From positions 457,001 to 521,000 of the forward strand of contig NZ_JAMXSR020000002.1 in the NCBI RefSeq assembly GCF_024124765.2: DNA of 64,000 nucleotides. The letters run 5' to 3'. The notes under the pieces were generated by a model. That model made no database searches, was not told the DNA's origin, and worked only from the letters and a program-made list of their open reading frames with translations. Shown piece by piece: positions 1 through 10,850 of the stretch. The translations under genes and the position numbers were made by a program. Position 1 is the stretch's first letter. Each line of letters opens with the position of its first letter. Source of the stretch: Sphingomonas sp. H160509 (GTDB taxonomy: Bacteria > Pseudomonadota > Alphaproteobacteria > Sphingomonadales > Sphingomonadaceae).

Positions 1-23
1 CCGGGCGCGCGCCGTTGCGACGA

Positions 24-500
24 TCACGACCGCACCCCGACGCGATGCTTGTAGACGAGCGACCCACCTAGCCACGCACTGACCCCGAGCAACACCACCG
101 AGATGACCGATAAGGTCAGGCCTGTCGGTACCACGCTCGTCCAACCATCGCGGCTGTGAACGAATGCGTTGAAAAGCTCGATCACGAACACCCCGAGGTT
201 GATGATCATATGCGGTGTCGCCGGACGTGCCGCGCGCACTCGCCGGTCACCGGCATAGTCGATCATCCCGGTCACGGCAGCTAGTCCACCCATCACCAAC
301 CCGGCGGTGATCAGCCAGATAGAAAAGTTGCTCCACATGATGTTTGCCGACCCTAGATAAGCAAGATCAGTTAGCAGTGCGCCTATGAAGCAAACGATCG
401 GGAACGGTACCAGCATGGGATGGAGGGGGTGGCCAAAAAAGCTTGGCCGTGGACCTTGGGTTTCCCCGTCGGTGCGATGCTCTTCAGATCGAATGCTCAT
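24..500 (-). CDS. DUF2231 family inner-membrane protein
   Basis: A 158-residue membrane protein of unknown function. The N-terminal third has the DUF2231 signature (FFGHPLHPMLVPFPI near residue 21), followed by four hydrophobic segments at about 31-50, 60-78, 97-112 and 124-146. Length fits the family. Family members are inner-membrane proteins, some near redox or stress genes, with no defined reaction. The ATG at 500 directly precedes the conserved GHPLHP block, and no better start is visible. A GGAAC-N16-CGCTT element lies just upstream, so it may belong to a stress regulon (inference). The gene is transcribed away from the exported protein at 654. Confidence 0.85.
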   Translation of the reverse strand: MSIRSEEHRTDGETQGPRPSFFGHPLHPMLVPFPIVCFIGALLTDLAYLGSANIMWSNFSIWLITAGLVMGGLAAVTGMIDYAGDRRVRAARPATPHMIINLGVFVIELFNAFVHSRDGWTSVVPTGLTLSVISVVLLGVSAWLGGSLVYKHRVGVRS

Positions 501-507
501 ACTGTCT

Positions 508-534
508 AAGCGTTAAACTGGGCAGTGAGTTCCC
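508..534 (-). promoter_or_regulatory. possible EcfG-type promoter
   Basis: Read on the minus strand this is GGGAAC, 16 nt, then CGCTT. The alphaproteobacterial general-stress sigma factor EcfG uses GGAAC-N16/17-CGTT, so the -35 matches and the -10 differs by one base. The start ATG at 500 is only about 9 nt beyond the -10, which would make the message almost leaderless. This is a pattern match only. Confidence 0.3.
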
Positions 535-653
535 GGCAATAAAGTATCCGAGCAAGTATCGATCGTATTTAAATGTAGATCAGTACGTTTTTCCCCAAAT
601 TAACCGCCGTTCTTCGGACATACTAACGACGATCGTACACGAGGCTAAGTAAC

Positions 654-1548
654 ATGAAACTTTTGACATGTTGTCGTGGCGCGCGCTTCGCGTGGTCCGC
701 AATTGCCGTGCTGGCGTCCATCGATGCGTCAGCGCAGTCGGTGCCGACGATCGATACCGAGGATGCGACGTTAGGGTCGGCCAAAATATCCGGGGGCGGC
801 GACCTTCATCCTCAACTGGCGTTCGACGTTCGCAATGGCGACTTCGCGCGAGGCAATTACGATGACGATCGTGCGGACCCTAGACCGGCTGCCTGTCCAC
901 GCGCAGCTCGGCATCGCGATCGATCTGTCGCACGGCTCGGATGGCGCGGCGACTACCTGGCTGGTGTTGCGCTCCTCCAATGGTTTTCATGCGCCGTCGA
1001 CGGGAGAAATGTCGACACCGCGGATATGGTACGAGAGCAACAATCTCGCGGCTCTGGTGTTCACGCCGCTGAAGGGGCTGAGAGCCGCCGGAGTCTATAC
1101 GATCAAGACGAGTCCCAACGGCGTGTCGGCCACGACGCACGAGGCGAGTCTGTCGCTTGCCTATGACGGCGATGACGTGGTGGGCAAATTGTCGCCGACC
1201 TTCGCCGTCACGATGCGACCGAAGGGAGACAACGGGGTCTTCACGCTGGCGGCGATCGAGCCGGGTTTCGACCTTTCCGAGCGCAAAGACGGGCCGAAAT
1301 TGAGCATACCGGTCGCGATCGGGCGAGGATGGAGCGGCTTCTATGGTTCGGGAAGTGGCAGCCGTAGCTACCTCAGCGCCGGCGCAGCCCTCGAGCAGCC
1401 ATTTCTGCTGGGCGCCATGCAGTGGAGTACGCGCCTTGAGGCGCTGGCAGTCGTACGTGACGATCGCCTTGCCGCGCTGAGCGGTCCGCGCGGGGAAACC
1501 GGTACCGTCGTGCCGCTGATCACGTGGTCAGTTTCCACGGCATATTAG
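654..1548 (+). CDS. exported beta-rich protein of unknown function (frame break)
   Basis: I do not recognise the family. The ATG at 654 opens a clear signal peptide: a basic start (MKLLTCCRGAR), a hydrophobic core and a DASAQS cleavage region. The mature N-terminus reads to about base 880 (LAFDVRNGDFARG). The protein then continues one frame over (LPVHAQLGIAIDLSHG) to the stop at 1548. The remainder, about 220 residues, has alternating hydrophobic strands, ends in an aromatic (STAY) and has a Gly/Ser turn (FYGSGSGSRS). This resembles an outer-membrane or periplasmic beta protein such as a small porin, but that is inference. The frame change between about 840 and 890 is probably an assembly indel. 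The upstream 150 bases are unusually AT-rich and may hold the promoter. Confidence 0.6.
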
Positions 1549-1673
1549 TCCACGATGGCTATCGGGAACCAATACGCCGCCGATAAACGACGCCGCCGGC
1601 CGCGGCTGCTGAAACCGACGCCCGAACGACATTCTAAGGCCAAGGCGACAGCAGCGACCGCACGGGATAGTGC

Positions 1674-3642
1674 CTAAATCAGCCATTCGAAGGCACGCTT
1701 CAATCGTGCCGCACCATCGCTGTCGAACGGGCGCCCGTGCGCGAAGATCACCCGGTCAGGCTCGAGCGCCACGATCGCCTGCACGGCCTTCTTGGCGTCC
1801 GCTCCACCTAGCCGTACCGGTAGGCGCAGGTACCGTGCGGTCGTGCCGCGCGTCGCAGCGGAGGCCTGCATCATCAGTCGCGTGATGGGCGGAAGCTTTT
1901 CAGGATCTAGGTTTTCGATGAGGTCGACGAGAACGAGCGTCTTGGTTTGCCGGTGGAAGAACCAGACCTCATTGAAACCGGCACCGCCCTGCACGATGCC
2001 CTGATCGAGCGTGCCCGACCATTCGGCGGGGGGGCGTCTCACCCAGTACCGCATCGAACCGGACGGACGATGCACGGACCGGCGCCCGGTCCCGTAGCCC
2101 CGGCGCGGCCCAAGTGGTCGCTTCGGGGTAGGCGCGTTGCCAGTCGGCAAGGAAAGTCCAGTGGGCCACGTTGGGTGCGACGAGATGCCGTACGCGACCC
2201 AGCGCGTCGACGGCCTGGGCCACCTTGGTCGAAAAGGGGGTGGGCGAGTGTAACAGCAGATCGCCGTTCTCGAGCCTAAGGATCGTCATCCGTACAGGTA
2301 ATGTGAAACCCATCGCATCGATCGGTCCGCTGTCGACGATCCACACACCCTCGGCAACTGCTTTGGGGACGTCGAGTGGCGGGTAGGTCGCGCGCCGCCG
2401 GGCCTCCGGATCGTGCGAGCGTAGGCTACCGCCTGCCAGTGCCCAGAGGCCTAAGGCGGCGACGCCAGCGAGGCCAGCCGCGCCGATCAGCCGATGGCGT
2501 CTGCCCCTCTGTGAGGATGCTTGGTCCGCGAAGAAGCGTCGCATATCGGCCAGCAGGAGTTCGGGCTGTTCGAGTGCAGCAAAATGGCCGCCGGCCTCCA
2601 TCTCGTTCCAGTGGACGATGTTGTAGGTCTTGCGTGCGTGTGATCGTGGTGGCGGCGGGAAGACGGGGTCTGGGAAGGCGGCGACGCCGGTCGGCACCTT
2701 TATGCGGCTGCCGGCCGGAAATTGGCCCGACCCCTCCAATACGCGACCGCGATACATCCAGGTCGATGTGATGAAGGACCCCTCGACAAGGTAAAGCATG
2801 ATGTTGGTGAGGAGCGTGTCCTCGTCGAAGGCTTGCCAAAGATCGGGCCGGCCCTGTTCGTCGCGCGGCACGTCCGCCCATGCACCGAACTTTTCCAAGA
2901 TCCAGGCGGCAACGCCGACGGGGCTGTCCGCCATGGCGACCCCGAGCGTCTGCGGACGCGTGCCCTGCTCTTGCGAGTAGCCGGTCTCCTCCTTGGCCAA
3001 CGTCGCGCGTCGTGCTGCCCAGGCGAGTTCGTCGGGTGTCTTCGGCGATACGTCTGCAGCCTGGATGAGAACCATGTTGAGGTGCAGCGCGTCGATGGTT
3101 TCAGGATGATCGTGCGCCATCCAGCTTCCGATTGCTGCGCCCCAGTCGCCGCCTTGCACAAGATAGCGAGCATCCCCGAACAGTTCGGTCATCAGGCCAT
3201 GCATGATCTCGCCAGTTCGACGCGGTCCGATCGGCGCGGCAGGACGCCCGGAGAAGGCGTAGCCCGGGAGCGAGGGTACGACGACGTCATGGCCGTCGGC
3301 GACCAGCGGAGCGATCAGCGCTTCGAATTCGATGAACGACCCCGGCCAGCCATGCAGCAGGAGCAGCGGTGCGCGTGAACCATCGCCCCGCGCATGAACG
3401 AAATGAAGCTTCTGGCCGAGTACTTCGCTGGTGAAGTGGGGTAAAGCATTCAACCGACGTTCCTGCGCACGCCAGTCGAACCTAGTACGCCAATAGTCCA
3501 CGAGCCGCTTGAGGTCTGCTAGGCCGACGCCCGACTGCCAGCTTCCGGCGTCCGGCAGCGCCCCCCAGTCGAACGAGGCGACTTTGGCATTGATGCCGGC
3601 GAGCCGCTCGTCGGGTACTGCAATCGTGAAGGGCTTTACCAT
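1674..3642 (-). CDS. epoxide hydrolase domain joined to DUF4336 domain (frame break)
   Basis: The N-terminal 380 residues are an epoxide hydrolase N-terminal (EHN) plus alpha/beta-hydrolase domain: HGWPGS oxyanion motif, GGDWG with the nucleophile Asp, and a late GGHFAALEQPE with the catalytic His. After MRRFFADQ the same frame passes through a basic stretch and one transmembrane helix (about 20 residues, AAGLAGVAALGLWALAG). It then enters a DUF4336 (metallo-beta-lactamase-like) domain (DSGPIDAMGFTLPVRMT). That domain breaks in a G7 run at 2028-2034 and finishes in another frame at 1674. ATG 3642 (MVKPFTIAVPDERL) is chosen because GAGG lies 6-9 nt upstream and EHN homology begins there. Expected hydrolysis of an epoxide or ester. 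Whether the two domains are truly one chain is uncertain. Confidence 0.75.
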
Positions 3643-3804
3643 GTCGTATCCTCGCGCTCCGAGGCGACGTGCCCCTTCTCGATCCACAACGCGCTCGCGT
3701 ACCTCACGTTCAATCATTCGATAGCCACGGGCAAAGTCGAGAGACGGCGGAGGTTGCGTCAACGTCTGCACGGCAAATCGCCAACGGAACTCGATCGCTT
3801 CGCA

Positions 3805-4194
3805 TCAAGCCATGACAAGCTCGATGTTCCGATGATCGCTGAAGATCTCCACGACGATCTCGAAATAGGTTTGCCCGGTGCCACGCTCGAGCGCGTCCAG
3901 CTGGCGACCAATCGCAACCACGTCGAAGCCGGCTGGTCGCTGCAACTTTCTGGCGAGGAACGCCCGGGTCGTCTCGACACCGAGCGCCGTCCTGCTGGCC
4001 GCAACGTCCTGCCAGACGATACGAGCCCGTTCCCGCCCCTCGATCGCGCCGTAGCCGCCATAGAGCAGATCGTTCAGCGCATCGAGGCTTTCGCCCAATT
4101 GCCAACTTTCCTTGGCCATAAACACCCGGTTTATCTCGACGTAGAAGGTCGGGATATCGCTGATATTCCGGCCAATGATGGTCAACGTCTTCAT
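3805..4194 (-). CDS. barstar-like protein
   Basis: About 129 residues resembling the barstar (barnase inhibitor) fold: a short N-terminal strand, then a helix with IPTFYVEINRVF, then the diagnostic ...SWQLGESLDALNDLLYGG region containing the conserved G-x-x-LDAL-x-DLL pattern, and a C-terminal FEIVVEIFSDHRNI. Barstar blocks barnase-type RNases by direct binding. No barnase-like RNase is recognisable nearby, so the partner is unknown and the protein may be an orphan antitoxin-like factor. ATG 4194 has GGGAGTGA about 6 nt upstream; the TTG before it is less likely. It lies 66 bp downstream of the MpaB-type gene on the same strand. Confidence 0.7.
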   Translation of the reverse strand: MKTLTIIGRNISDIPTFYVEINRVFMAKESWQLGESLDALNDLLYGGYGAIEGRERARIVWQDVAASRTALGVETTRAFLARKLQRPAGFDVVAIGRQLDALERGTGQTYFEIVVEIFSDHRNIELVMA

Positions 4195-4260
4195 CAAATC
4201 ACTCCCGGACCATGCCGTCGATGGGTAGCAACGAGCTTCGCCAGATCTGCGCCTCCCGCT

Positions 4261-5173
4261 TCAGTTGCCGTCGAAGGCCCAGCGCAACGTTTTCGCCATC
4301 TGTCGCGTACCGGACCGAACGACCGGTCTCATCAAGACCGGCGACGCATGCAGGCCATGCATCCGACGTGCCCAGCTCGGGAGAAGGTCTACTGCCGCCT
4401 GGGCGATGGTTCGTTGAAGCGGTATTGCCAGTGGGTTGCTCGGCGTCTGATTGAGTACCAACCGCGCGACCTCGCGCGTGCGACCGTCTGCGATCAACGC
4501 CGGCTGCATATTGCGAAGCGCCTGATTTGTGCCCGCACGGTTCCGCGGGAGGGGCGTCGGCACCCAGTGCCGATCCTATGCTCGCGAACTCGGCGTAGTA
4601 GAGATCCTCCTGCGCGAGCGTCAGTCGACGATCTCCGTAGTGTTGCCACGCCGCGAGGAAGGACCACGCTTCGGATACATGGACCCACGCCAATAAACTG
4701 GGGTCGTCGGCACGGTAGGGCGTACCGTTGGGAAGCACGCCGCCGATGTGCGAATGGACCGCGCGGACTCGCGCTATTGCCGCCTCAGCCTCCGCGCGCT
4801 CGCCATAGGTAGTCGCAGCGATGAATCGGGCAGTGCGCCGCAGCCTGCCGAGCATATCGGTTCGGAAGTTCGAATGGTCCCAAACCCCGGCTAGAACGGC
4901 TGGATGCAGCATCTGGAGCAGCAACGCGGACACGCCGCCTACCATCATGCTGACAACGTCGCCATGCACACGCCAGATCATGGAGTCGGGCGGAAACAGT
5001 GCAGTATCGCTCCGCTTCACCGGCTCCTCGCCACGAGCCTGGTCATTAAACAGAGTCCGCACCTGTCGCACGATGCCGGTCTTGGTCTGGTCGCGGATCG
5101 ATAGCAGGCTGTCGTTCATGCCGTCACGAACGCCCGAGCCCGTATTTAGCAACGGCGGATCGGTCGTCGACAT
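4261..5173 (-). CDS. MpaB-type oxygenase (DUF2236), frame break
   Basis: DUF2236/oxygenase MpaB family; members are haem-containing oxygenases related to latex-clearing protein. The N-terminal part shows IWRVHGDVVSMMVGGVSALLLQ, HPAVLAGVWDHS and the YGER/HSHIGG region typical of the family. The frame breaks near 4545-4565, after ASIGSALGADAP. The C-terminal third continues in another frame (RNMQPALIADGRTREVARL ... LLPSWARRMHGL) to the stop at 4261. ATG 5173 (MSTTDPPLL) is preceded by AGGATAGG, and longer starts would overlap the divergent small gene. Substrate unknown. The break is in a G-rich stretch and is probably an assembly error. Confidence 0.75.
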
Positions 5174-5240
5174 ACTGGAACCTATCCTCGATGCCGTCTT
5201 ATGTTGACGGCCGCTCCCATCTGAGACCATCGCGTTGCCC

Positions 5241-5453
5241 ATGACAAAGAGCAAGGGACGCACCGGCGCGCATGCACGCGCCAATATCCAGCCTGCACCG
5301 ACGGCGACCGAGCTCGATGCAGCCAAGCGAGAGGTCGCGCAGATCGAGGGGCGGCTGATCGGCCTCGCTGCCGGACATCCCTCGGTCAAGATCTGGAAGG
5401 CGCGTCTTCGTGTCGCTCAAGCCGTGATCGCCCGCGCCCCGCGCGACGGTTAG
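5241..5453 (+). CDS. small hypothetical protein
   Basis: A 70-residue basic protein (MTKSKGRTGAHARA...) with a central amphipathic helical region (AKREVAQIEGRLIGLAAGHPSVKIWKARLRVAQ split around GHPS). No domain recognised. It is divergent from the MpaB-type gene with 67 bp between the starts. The ribosome site is weak. The regular helical pattern and codon use support coding, but it could be spurious. Confidence 0.45.
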   Translation: MTKSKGRTGAHARANIQPAPTATELDAAKREVAQIEGRLIGLAAGHPSVKIWKARLRVAQAVIARAPRDG

Positions 5454-5584
5454 GCGCTGCGACTACGGTGTCTGACGGAGTCGGCTTCGGTGGACGGACG
5501 CTGTAATGACGCGGGCGCTATCAACCCCTTGAACTCGCTCACGGAGCCAGCGAAGATCGGTCATCAGCACCGGGAGCGTCCTCT

Positions 5585-7475
5585 ATGCGTCGTCGAACTT
5601 TCATTGCCGCCTTGCCTGGGGCCGCTTTGCTACCGGGGATCGGCATGGCGCAGGGCGGTCAGGCCGGACCCGGCGTTCCAGGCAAGCAGGGGGCACCGGG
5701 GCCCGGACAAGGTGGTGCGCCGCAGCCAACGACGGCAACTCTTCCCCCGCGCTGGATAGCCGGCGAGGATCGCTTCCTGCGTCCTGACGTAGCCGCGGGC
5801 GATCGCCCGGTCGGCGCGAGTTTCGCCTCGCGCACCGCTGCCTATGGCCTCAACGGCGCCGCGGGGACCGCACACCCGCTGGCGACGCAAGCGGGGATCG
5901 ACATCCTGCGCCGAGGCGGATCGGCGGTCGACGCTGCGATCGCGATCAACGCGTGTCTCGGTTTCCTCGAGCCGACGTCGAGTGGCATCGGCGGCGACGC
6001 CTATGCGATGATCTGGGATCCGAAGCAGCGCAAGGTCGTCGGGCTGGCCGGGTCGGGCGCGTCGCCGCGCGGGTTGAGCCTGGAAACAGTGCGGTCGCGG
6101 GCGCGCGGCGGGGCGCTGCCCCCGCTGGGTGCGGTGTCCGTATCCGTGCCAGGTGCAGTGGATGCCTGGTGGACGATGCACCAACGCTATGGTCGGCTGC
6201 CTTGGGCGCAGCTGTTCGAGCCGGCGATCGCGCATGCCGAGGCCGGCGCGCCGGTGCCGGACATCATTGCCTATTATATCCGGCGCAGCATGGCGGCATT
6301 CCGTCGGCCGGGTAACGGCATCGAGGAAACCGCGAACGCCCTCAGGACCTATGGCCTCGCCGACGGCAAGGGCCCGGCGATCGGGCAGGTGTTTCGCAAT
6401 CCCGATCTCGCCCGCACCTATCGCGCGATCGCGGCGGGCGGACGCGATGCGTTCTATTCCGGCGAGATCGCGCGTGTCGTCGATCGCTACTTCAAGCGGA
6501 TCGGCGGCTGGCTGCGCTTCGAGGGATCTGGCCGCGCATCGATCGGAATGGATCGAGCCCCATAAGACAGGCTATCGCGGCGTGGACGTGCATGCGCTCG
6601 GCGCCAACACGCAGGGCATCGCGACGCTGCAGATGCTGAACATCCTCGAGACCTTCGATCTCGGCGACGCAGGCTTCCAGTCGCCGCTGTCGATCCATCT
6701 GCAGGCGGAAGCCAAGCGGCTCGCTTACGAAGACCGGGCGCGGTTCTATGCCGATCCACATTTCAGCAAGGTCCCGGTCGAGTGGCTGGTCTCTAAGGAA
6801 TACGCCCGCGAGCGCGCGAAACTGATCCGCCGCGACCGGATCCTCGATCCCGTCCATCCCGGCCAGGCGCCCAGCCACGGCGACACCACCTATTTCAGCT
6901 GCGCCGACAAGGACGGCATGATGGTGTCGATGATCCAGTCGAACTTCCGCGGCATGGGATCGGGGCTGGTCGCCGATGGTCTCGGCTTCATGTTCCAGGA
7001 TCGCGGGCAGCTGTTCAGCCTCAGGGACGGTCACCCCAACATCTACGCGCCCGGCAAGCGGCCGTTCCAGACGATCATCCCCGGTTTCGCGACGCGCGGG
7101 AACGATCCCTGGATGAGCTTCGGCGTGATGGGCGGCGACATGCAACCGCAGGGGCAGACGCAGATCATCGTCAACCGCGTCGACTATGGCCTCGAGATCC
7201 AGTCGGCGGGCGATGCGCCACGCTGGCACCACGAGGGCTCGTCGCAATCGATGGGGGAAGACAGCGCCGGGCTCGGCCCGCGCGGATTGCTGCGGCTGGA
7301 ATCGGGCGTGCCTGACGCCACGAAGCAGCAATTGGCCGACATCGGCTGGACGATCGGCGAGCCCGACGGAGGCTTCGGCCGCTACGAATGCGTCGAGCAC
7401 CGCATGGACGGCGCAACGCGGGTCTATGCCGCCGCGAGCGAGATGCGCGCCGACGGCTGCGCTCTGGCCTATTGA
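5585..7475 (+). CDS. ggt: gamma-glutamyltransferase (frame break)
   Basis: Gamma-glutamyltranspeptidase transfers or hydrolyses the gamma-glutamyl group of glutathione in the periplasm and self-cleaves at an internal Thr. Visible features: a signal sequence with a Tat-like RRRTF start, a short collagen-like Gly/Pro stretch (residues ~25-45), then AAYGLNGAAGTAHPLATQAG and DAAIAINACLGFLEPTSSGIGG, typical of the large subunit. The probable maturation site is GDTTYFSCADKDG, starting the small subunit, followed by NFRGMGSG and FMFQDRGQ. The frame shifts near 6524: the sequence reads ...LRFE, then DLAAHRSEWIEP if one G is dropped. The gene directly precedes the acetamidase gene (11 bp), so the two may be co-transcribed. 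Confidence 0.85.
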
Positions 7476-7486
7476 GGGGGATGACG

Positions 7487-8501
7487 ATGCGCTACCTGAT
7501 CCTTGCCGCTCTGGCTTCCGTGGCTATGCCCGCGGATGCCGAAACCTACGAATTGAAGGCGACGCCACAAACGGTCGCCTGGGGGCATTACGATGCCACC
7601 GACAAGCCGGTGCTGACGATCCGGTCGGGCGACACGGTGGTGATCCATACGCTGCTGACCAACAGTCCGGCGGGCCTGGAAAAGGCCGGCGTCGCGCCTG
7701 CGCAGGTCGAACCGGCGCTGCGGGCGGTCTATGACGGCGTCCCGGCCAGCGCACGCGGACCCGGCGGTCATATCCTGACCGGACCGATCGCGATCACCGG
7801 CGCGGAACCCGGCGACATGCTGGAAGTGCGCATCCGGAAAGTCGATCTGGCGATCCCCTATGCCTATAACGCGTTCCGCTACGGGGCGGGGGTTTCTCAC
7901 CGACGATTTTCCTTATGCGCGGATGAAGATCGTGCCCTTGGATGCCAAGCGCATGGTCGGCCTGTTCGCGCCCGGCGTCGAGGTGCCGCTGGCGCCGTTC
8001 TTCGGTAGCATGGGGGTTGCGCCGCCCCCGGCGTTCGGGCGCTACGACAGCGCGCCGCCGACGATCAACGGCGGCAACATGGACGACAAGGCGCTCGTCG
8101 CCGGGACGACCTTGTTCCTCCCCGTCTACGCGTCCGGCGCGCTGTTCCAGGTCGGCGACGGCCATGCCGCGCAGGGCAATGGCGAGGTGGATATCACGGC
8201 GCTGGAAACCTCGTTGACCGGTACGTTCGAGTTCGTACTGCACAAGAAGGCGGCAATCACCTATCCGCGCGCCGAGACGCCCAAGGCCTATATCGCGATG
8301 GGCTTCGACGACGATCTCAGTCATGCGACCCGCAAGGCGTTGCGCAACATGATCGATTTCCTCGTTGCTGAAAAAGGCATGACGCGCGACGATGCCTATA
8401 TGCTGATCAGCGTCGCTGGCGACGTTGAGATCACCGAGCTCGTCGACCGCAACAAGGGTGTCCACGTCGTCCTACCGAAGGCGGTGTTCACGAAGCGCTA
8501 G
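7487..8501 (+). CDS. exported acetamidase/formamidase family protein (frame break)
   Basis: FmdA/AmdA-type amidase that would hydrolyse short amides to ammonia and acid. ATG 7487 (MRYLILAALASVAMPADAE) gives a signal peptide and has GAGGGGG 6 nt upstream. Family motifs: PQTVAWGHYDAT near the mature start, RSGDTVVIHT, GPGGHILTGPIAI with the characteristic TGPI, and later NGGNMD and LPVYASGALFQVGDGHAAQGNGE. The frame breaks in the G5 run at 7888-7892 (YNAFRYGAG / GFLTDDFPYARMK). C-terminus AVFTKR at 8501. Following ggt, it suggests a periplasmic peptide/amide scavenging pair (inference). Confidence 0.85.
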
Positions 8502-8523
8502 CGGCGGACTCTGCCTGGGAAGC

Positions 8524-9879
8524 TCACGGTAACGCCGCGGCGACGTCCGCGGCGAAGCGGGCGATGTCGAACCGCGCAGCGCCGGGGTCCTCGCCCCGCC
8601 TGACCACCACCAGATGCCGGGACGGGATCACCATGACATACTGTCCCCGGTTGCCTTGCGCGGCGTAGCTGCCCTCGGGCAAACCCTGCGTGGGGCCGAA
8701 CAGCCACATCGTCGCGCCATAGCCCGGTCCGCTCAACGGCTGCGGTCCACTCGGCGTCGTCATCGTCCGCATCCAGCCAGCCGGCAGCAGGCGCTTGCCC
8801 TGCCAGACGCCGTCTTGCGACCAGAACAGACCCAGCCTCGCCAGGTCGCGCGCGGTCGACCAGACTTGGCTAGAGAGGATGTAATTGCCGTGCCAGTCGG
8901 TCTCGGCAACGGTATGCGCCATACCGAGCGGACCGAACAGGCTGGCCGGCAACGCACGGTACCGCGCCTCTCCGATCGCGTTTCGGGTGGCGTAGACCGC
9001 GAGCAGGATATCGGTGTTGGCGTAGCGGAAGCGTGTGCCGGGCAGGGCCTCCAAAGGCCATGACACCGCCTGTTCGTCCACCGTGGTCCCGCCGAAATAG
9101 ATGGCATCGGTGCGATTGCCGGCGGTATCGCTGTGCAGGCCGGATCCCATGCGCAGGAGATTGTCGAGCGTGATGGCCTGCCGTGGATCGCCGACCTTCC
9201 ATTGCGGCACGGACGCGGGGGCTTTCAACGCGCCTGCATTGGTCAGGCCGATGAGCGTGCCGGCGATCGACTTACCGACCGACCAGGTGCGATTGGACAC
9301 GAACGGCCCGAAACCGGGGCCATATTGCTCGGCAAGAACTTCGCCGTCCTTCACGACGATTACGCCGACCGTCTTGGTGCCGACGCCGTAGCTGGTCCCG
9401 AATGCCTGGCCGACGGCGCTGGTCAGCGTGCCCGACGGACGCGATGCGATGCCGGCGTCACCTTGCGGCCAGCGACGAGGATCAGCGGCCGCAATCGAAG
9501 GTGCCGCCGTCGCCTTGCGGCCAGTCGGTGCCGTACTGCCGATCGGCAACGTCACGCAACCATGCCCGCTAGTCCACTCCGCGCGTCTCGGAGGTAGCTT
9601 TGGATCGAACCCTACGGAGACGGATTGGCGGGCGCGGTCGACGTTCGCCGTGAGCCTCAGCACGATCTTCTCATAGTCCGGGTAGATGCCGGCCAACTCA
9701 TCGGCATCGATCTGCTCCGGCGTGCGGCCTGCATTGAAGATGCCTGAGCAATAGAGCGCGGCCTTGTAACCGGCCGCGACGGCGCGCTGGTATGTTCCTG
9801 CCGAGGGTTGTGCGACGATCTGTGCACTGGCGGGAACTGACGCGAGGAGGGCGAGACCGGCCGCTTTAAGTATCTGCAT
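8524..9879 (-). CDS. serine hydrolase, class C beta-lactamase-related
   Basis: A 451-residue intact protein with signal peptide (MQILKAAGLALLASVPASAQ). The beta-lactamase/D-Ala carboxypeptidase-like domain covers about residues 165-450: the SxxK motif is WSVGKS and the YxN motif is RYANTD. An extra N-terminal 150 residues (GYKAALYCSGIFNAGRTPEQI) is shared by esterase-like members rather than true AmpC. The likely role is a periplasmic esterase or peptidase; the substrate cannot be read. Converges with the amidase gene, 22 bp between stops. Confidence 0.85.
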   Translation of the reverse strand: MQILKAAGLALLASVPASAQIVAQPSAGTYQRAVAAGYKAALYCSGIFNAGRTPEQIDADELAGIYPDYEKIVLRLTANVDRARQSVSVGFDPKLPPRRAEWTSGHGCVTLPIGSTAPTGRKATAAPSIAAADPRRWPQGDAGIASRPSGTLTSAVGQAFGTSYGVGTKTVGVIVVKDGEVLAEQYGPGFGPFVSNRTWSVGKSIAGTLIGLTNAGALKAPASVPQWKVGDPRQAITLDNLLRMGSGLHSDTAGNRTDAIYFGGTTVDEQAVSWPLEALPGTRFRYANTDILLAVYATRNAIGEARYRALPASLFGPLGMAHTVAETDWHGNYILSSQVWSTARDLARLGLFWSQDGVWQGKRLLPAGWMRTMTTPSGPQPLSGPGYGATMWLFGPTQGLPEGSYAAQGNRGQYVMVIPSRHLVVVRRGEDPGAARFDIARFAADVAAALP

Positions 9880-10019
9880 GACCGCATTCTTCCATCACGC
9901 AACCAGATCGGCAATCCGTTTCTCGGTCATGCGCGTAAAGAGAGGGGGCGCGGTCAAGCGCATCCAGCGGAGACCGGCACGGCAGCGATGACTTGCCGTG
10001 CAGGTCCCTCAGCAAGCGC

Positions 10020-10850
10020 CTAGTCCCGCATGAATTCCGCAAAGACATCGCGCCAATCCGCATGCCAGCGGGACAGGGCGGGGCGGTTTTCGATCAGGTC
10101 CCCCGCCGCCCACGCTATCCGCTTCGCATCCTGTTCGGACGTCGTCTCGTTGTCCGGGCACAAGATGTAGAAGTCGCCCGCTGCCACGCGGTCCATCATC
10201 AGCGCCACGACCTGTTCGGCTGTCCACGCGCCGGGCGGTTTCTCGGCCAGTCGACCACCCGTCATTCCGGTCCAGGTGAAGCCGGGCACGAGCAGATGGG
10301 CACTGACCCGGCTTCCGGACCGTTCGCGCAAGCTGTGGGCGAGGCCTTCGGTCAGCGCTTTCACCCCAGCCTTGCTGACGTTGTAGGCGGTGTTGCCGGG
10401 CGGCTGCGTGATGCCCTGTTTGGAGCCGGTGTTGATGACGAGGGCAGGGGCCTCGCCTTCGACCATGCCCGGGACGAAGGCCTGGACGCCGTGGATCACG
10501 CCCATCAGGTTGACGCCGAGCACCTCGTCCCACTTTGATGGGTCGGCAAACACATCACCGCCCCCCGCCAATGCCGGCGTTGTTCATCAGCACCGAGACG
10601 GGACCGTGACGGTCGACCACCTCCTTCGCCAGCGCGGCCATCGCGGCACGATCCGCGACGTCGGCGGACAGCGCAACCGCGCCGTCCATGGAGGACGCGG
10701 CCTGCTCTAGCGCCTCACCGGGACGGTCGACCAGAACCACCCGCATGCCCGCGTCCGCAAAGGCGCGAGCAGCGGCCAGTCCAATGCCGCCGGCCGCTCC
10801 CGTGACGACCGCAAGCTTGCCCGGTGCGATCGCTGCGAAAGACGGAACGC

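Noticed and set aside
443-652. 69-codon frame ahead of the exported protein
   Set aside because: Overlaps the DUF2231 gene start, has no ribosome site and an AT-rich non-coding look in its second half.
3754-4812. 352-codon plus-strand frame over the barstar and MpaB genes
   Set aside because: No domain; both minus-strand genes have clear family motifs.
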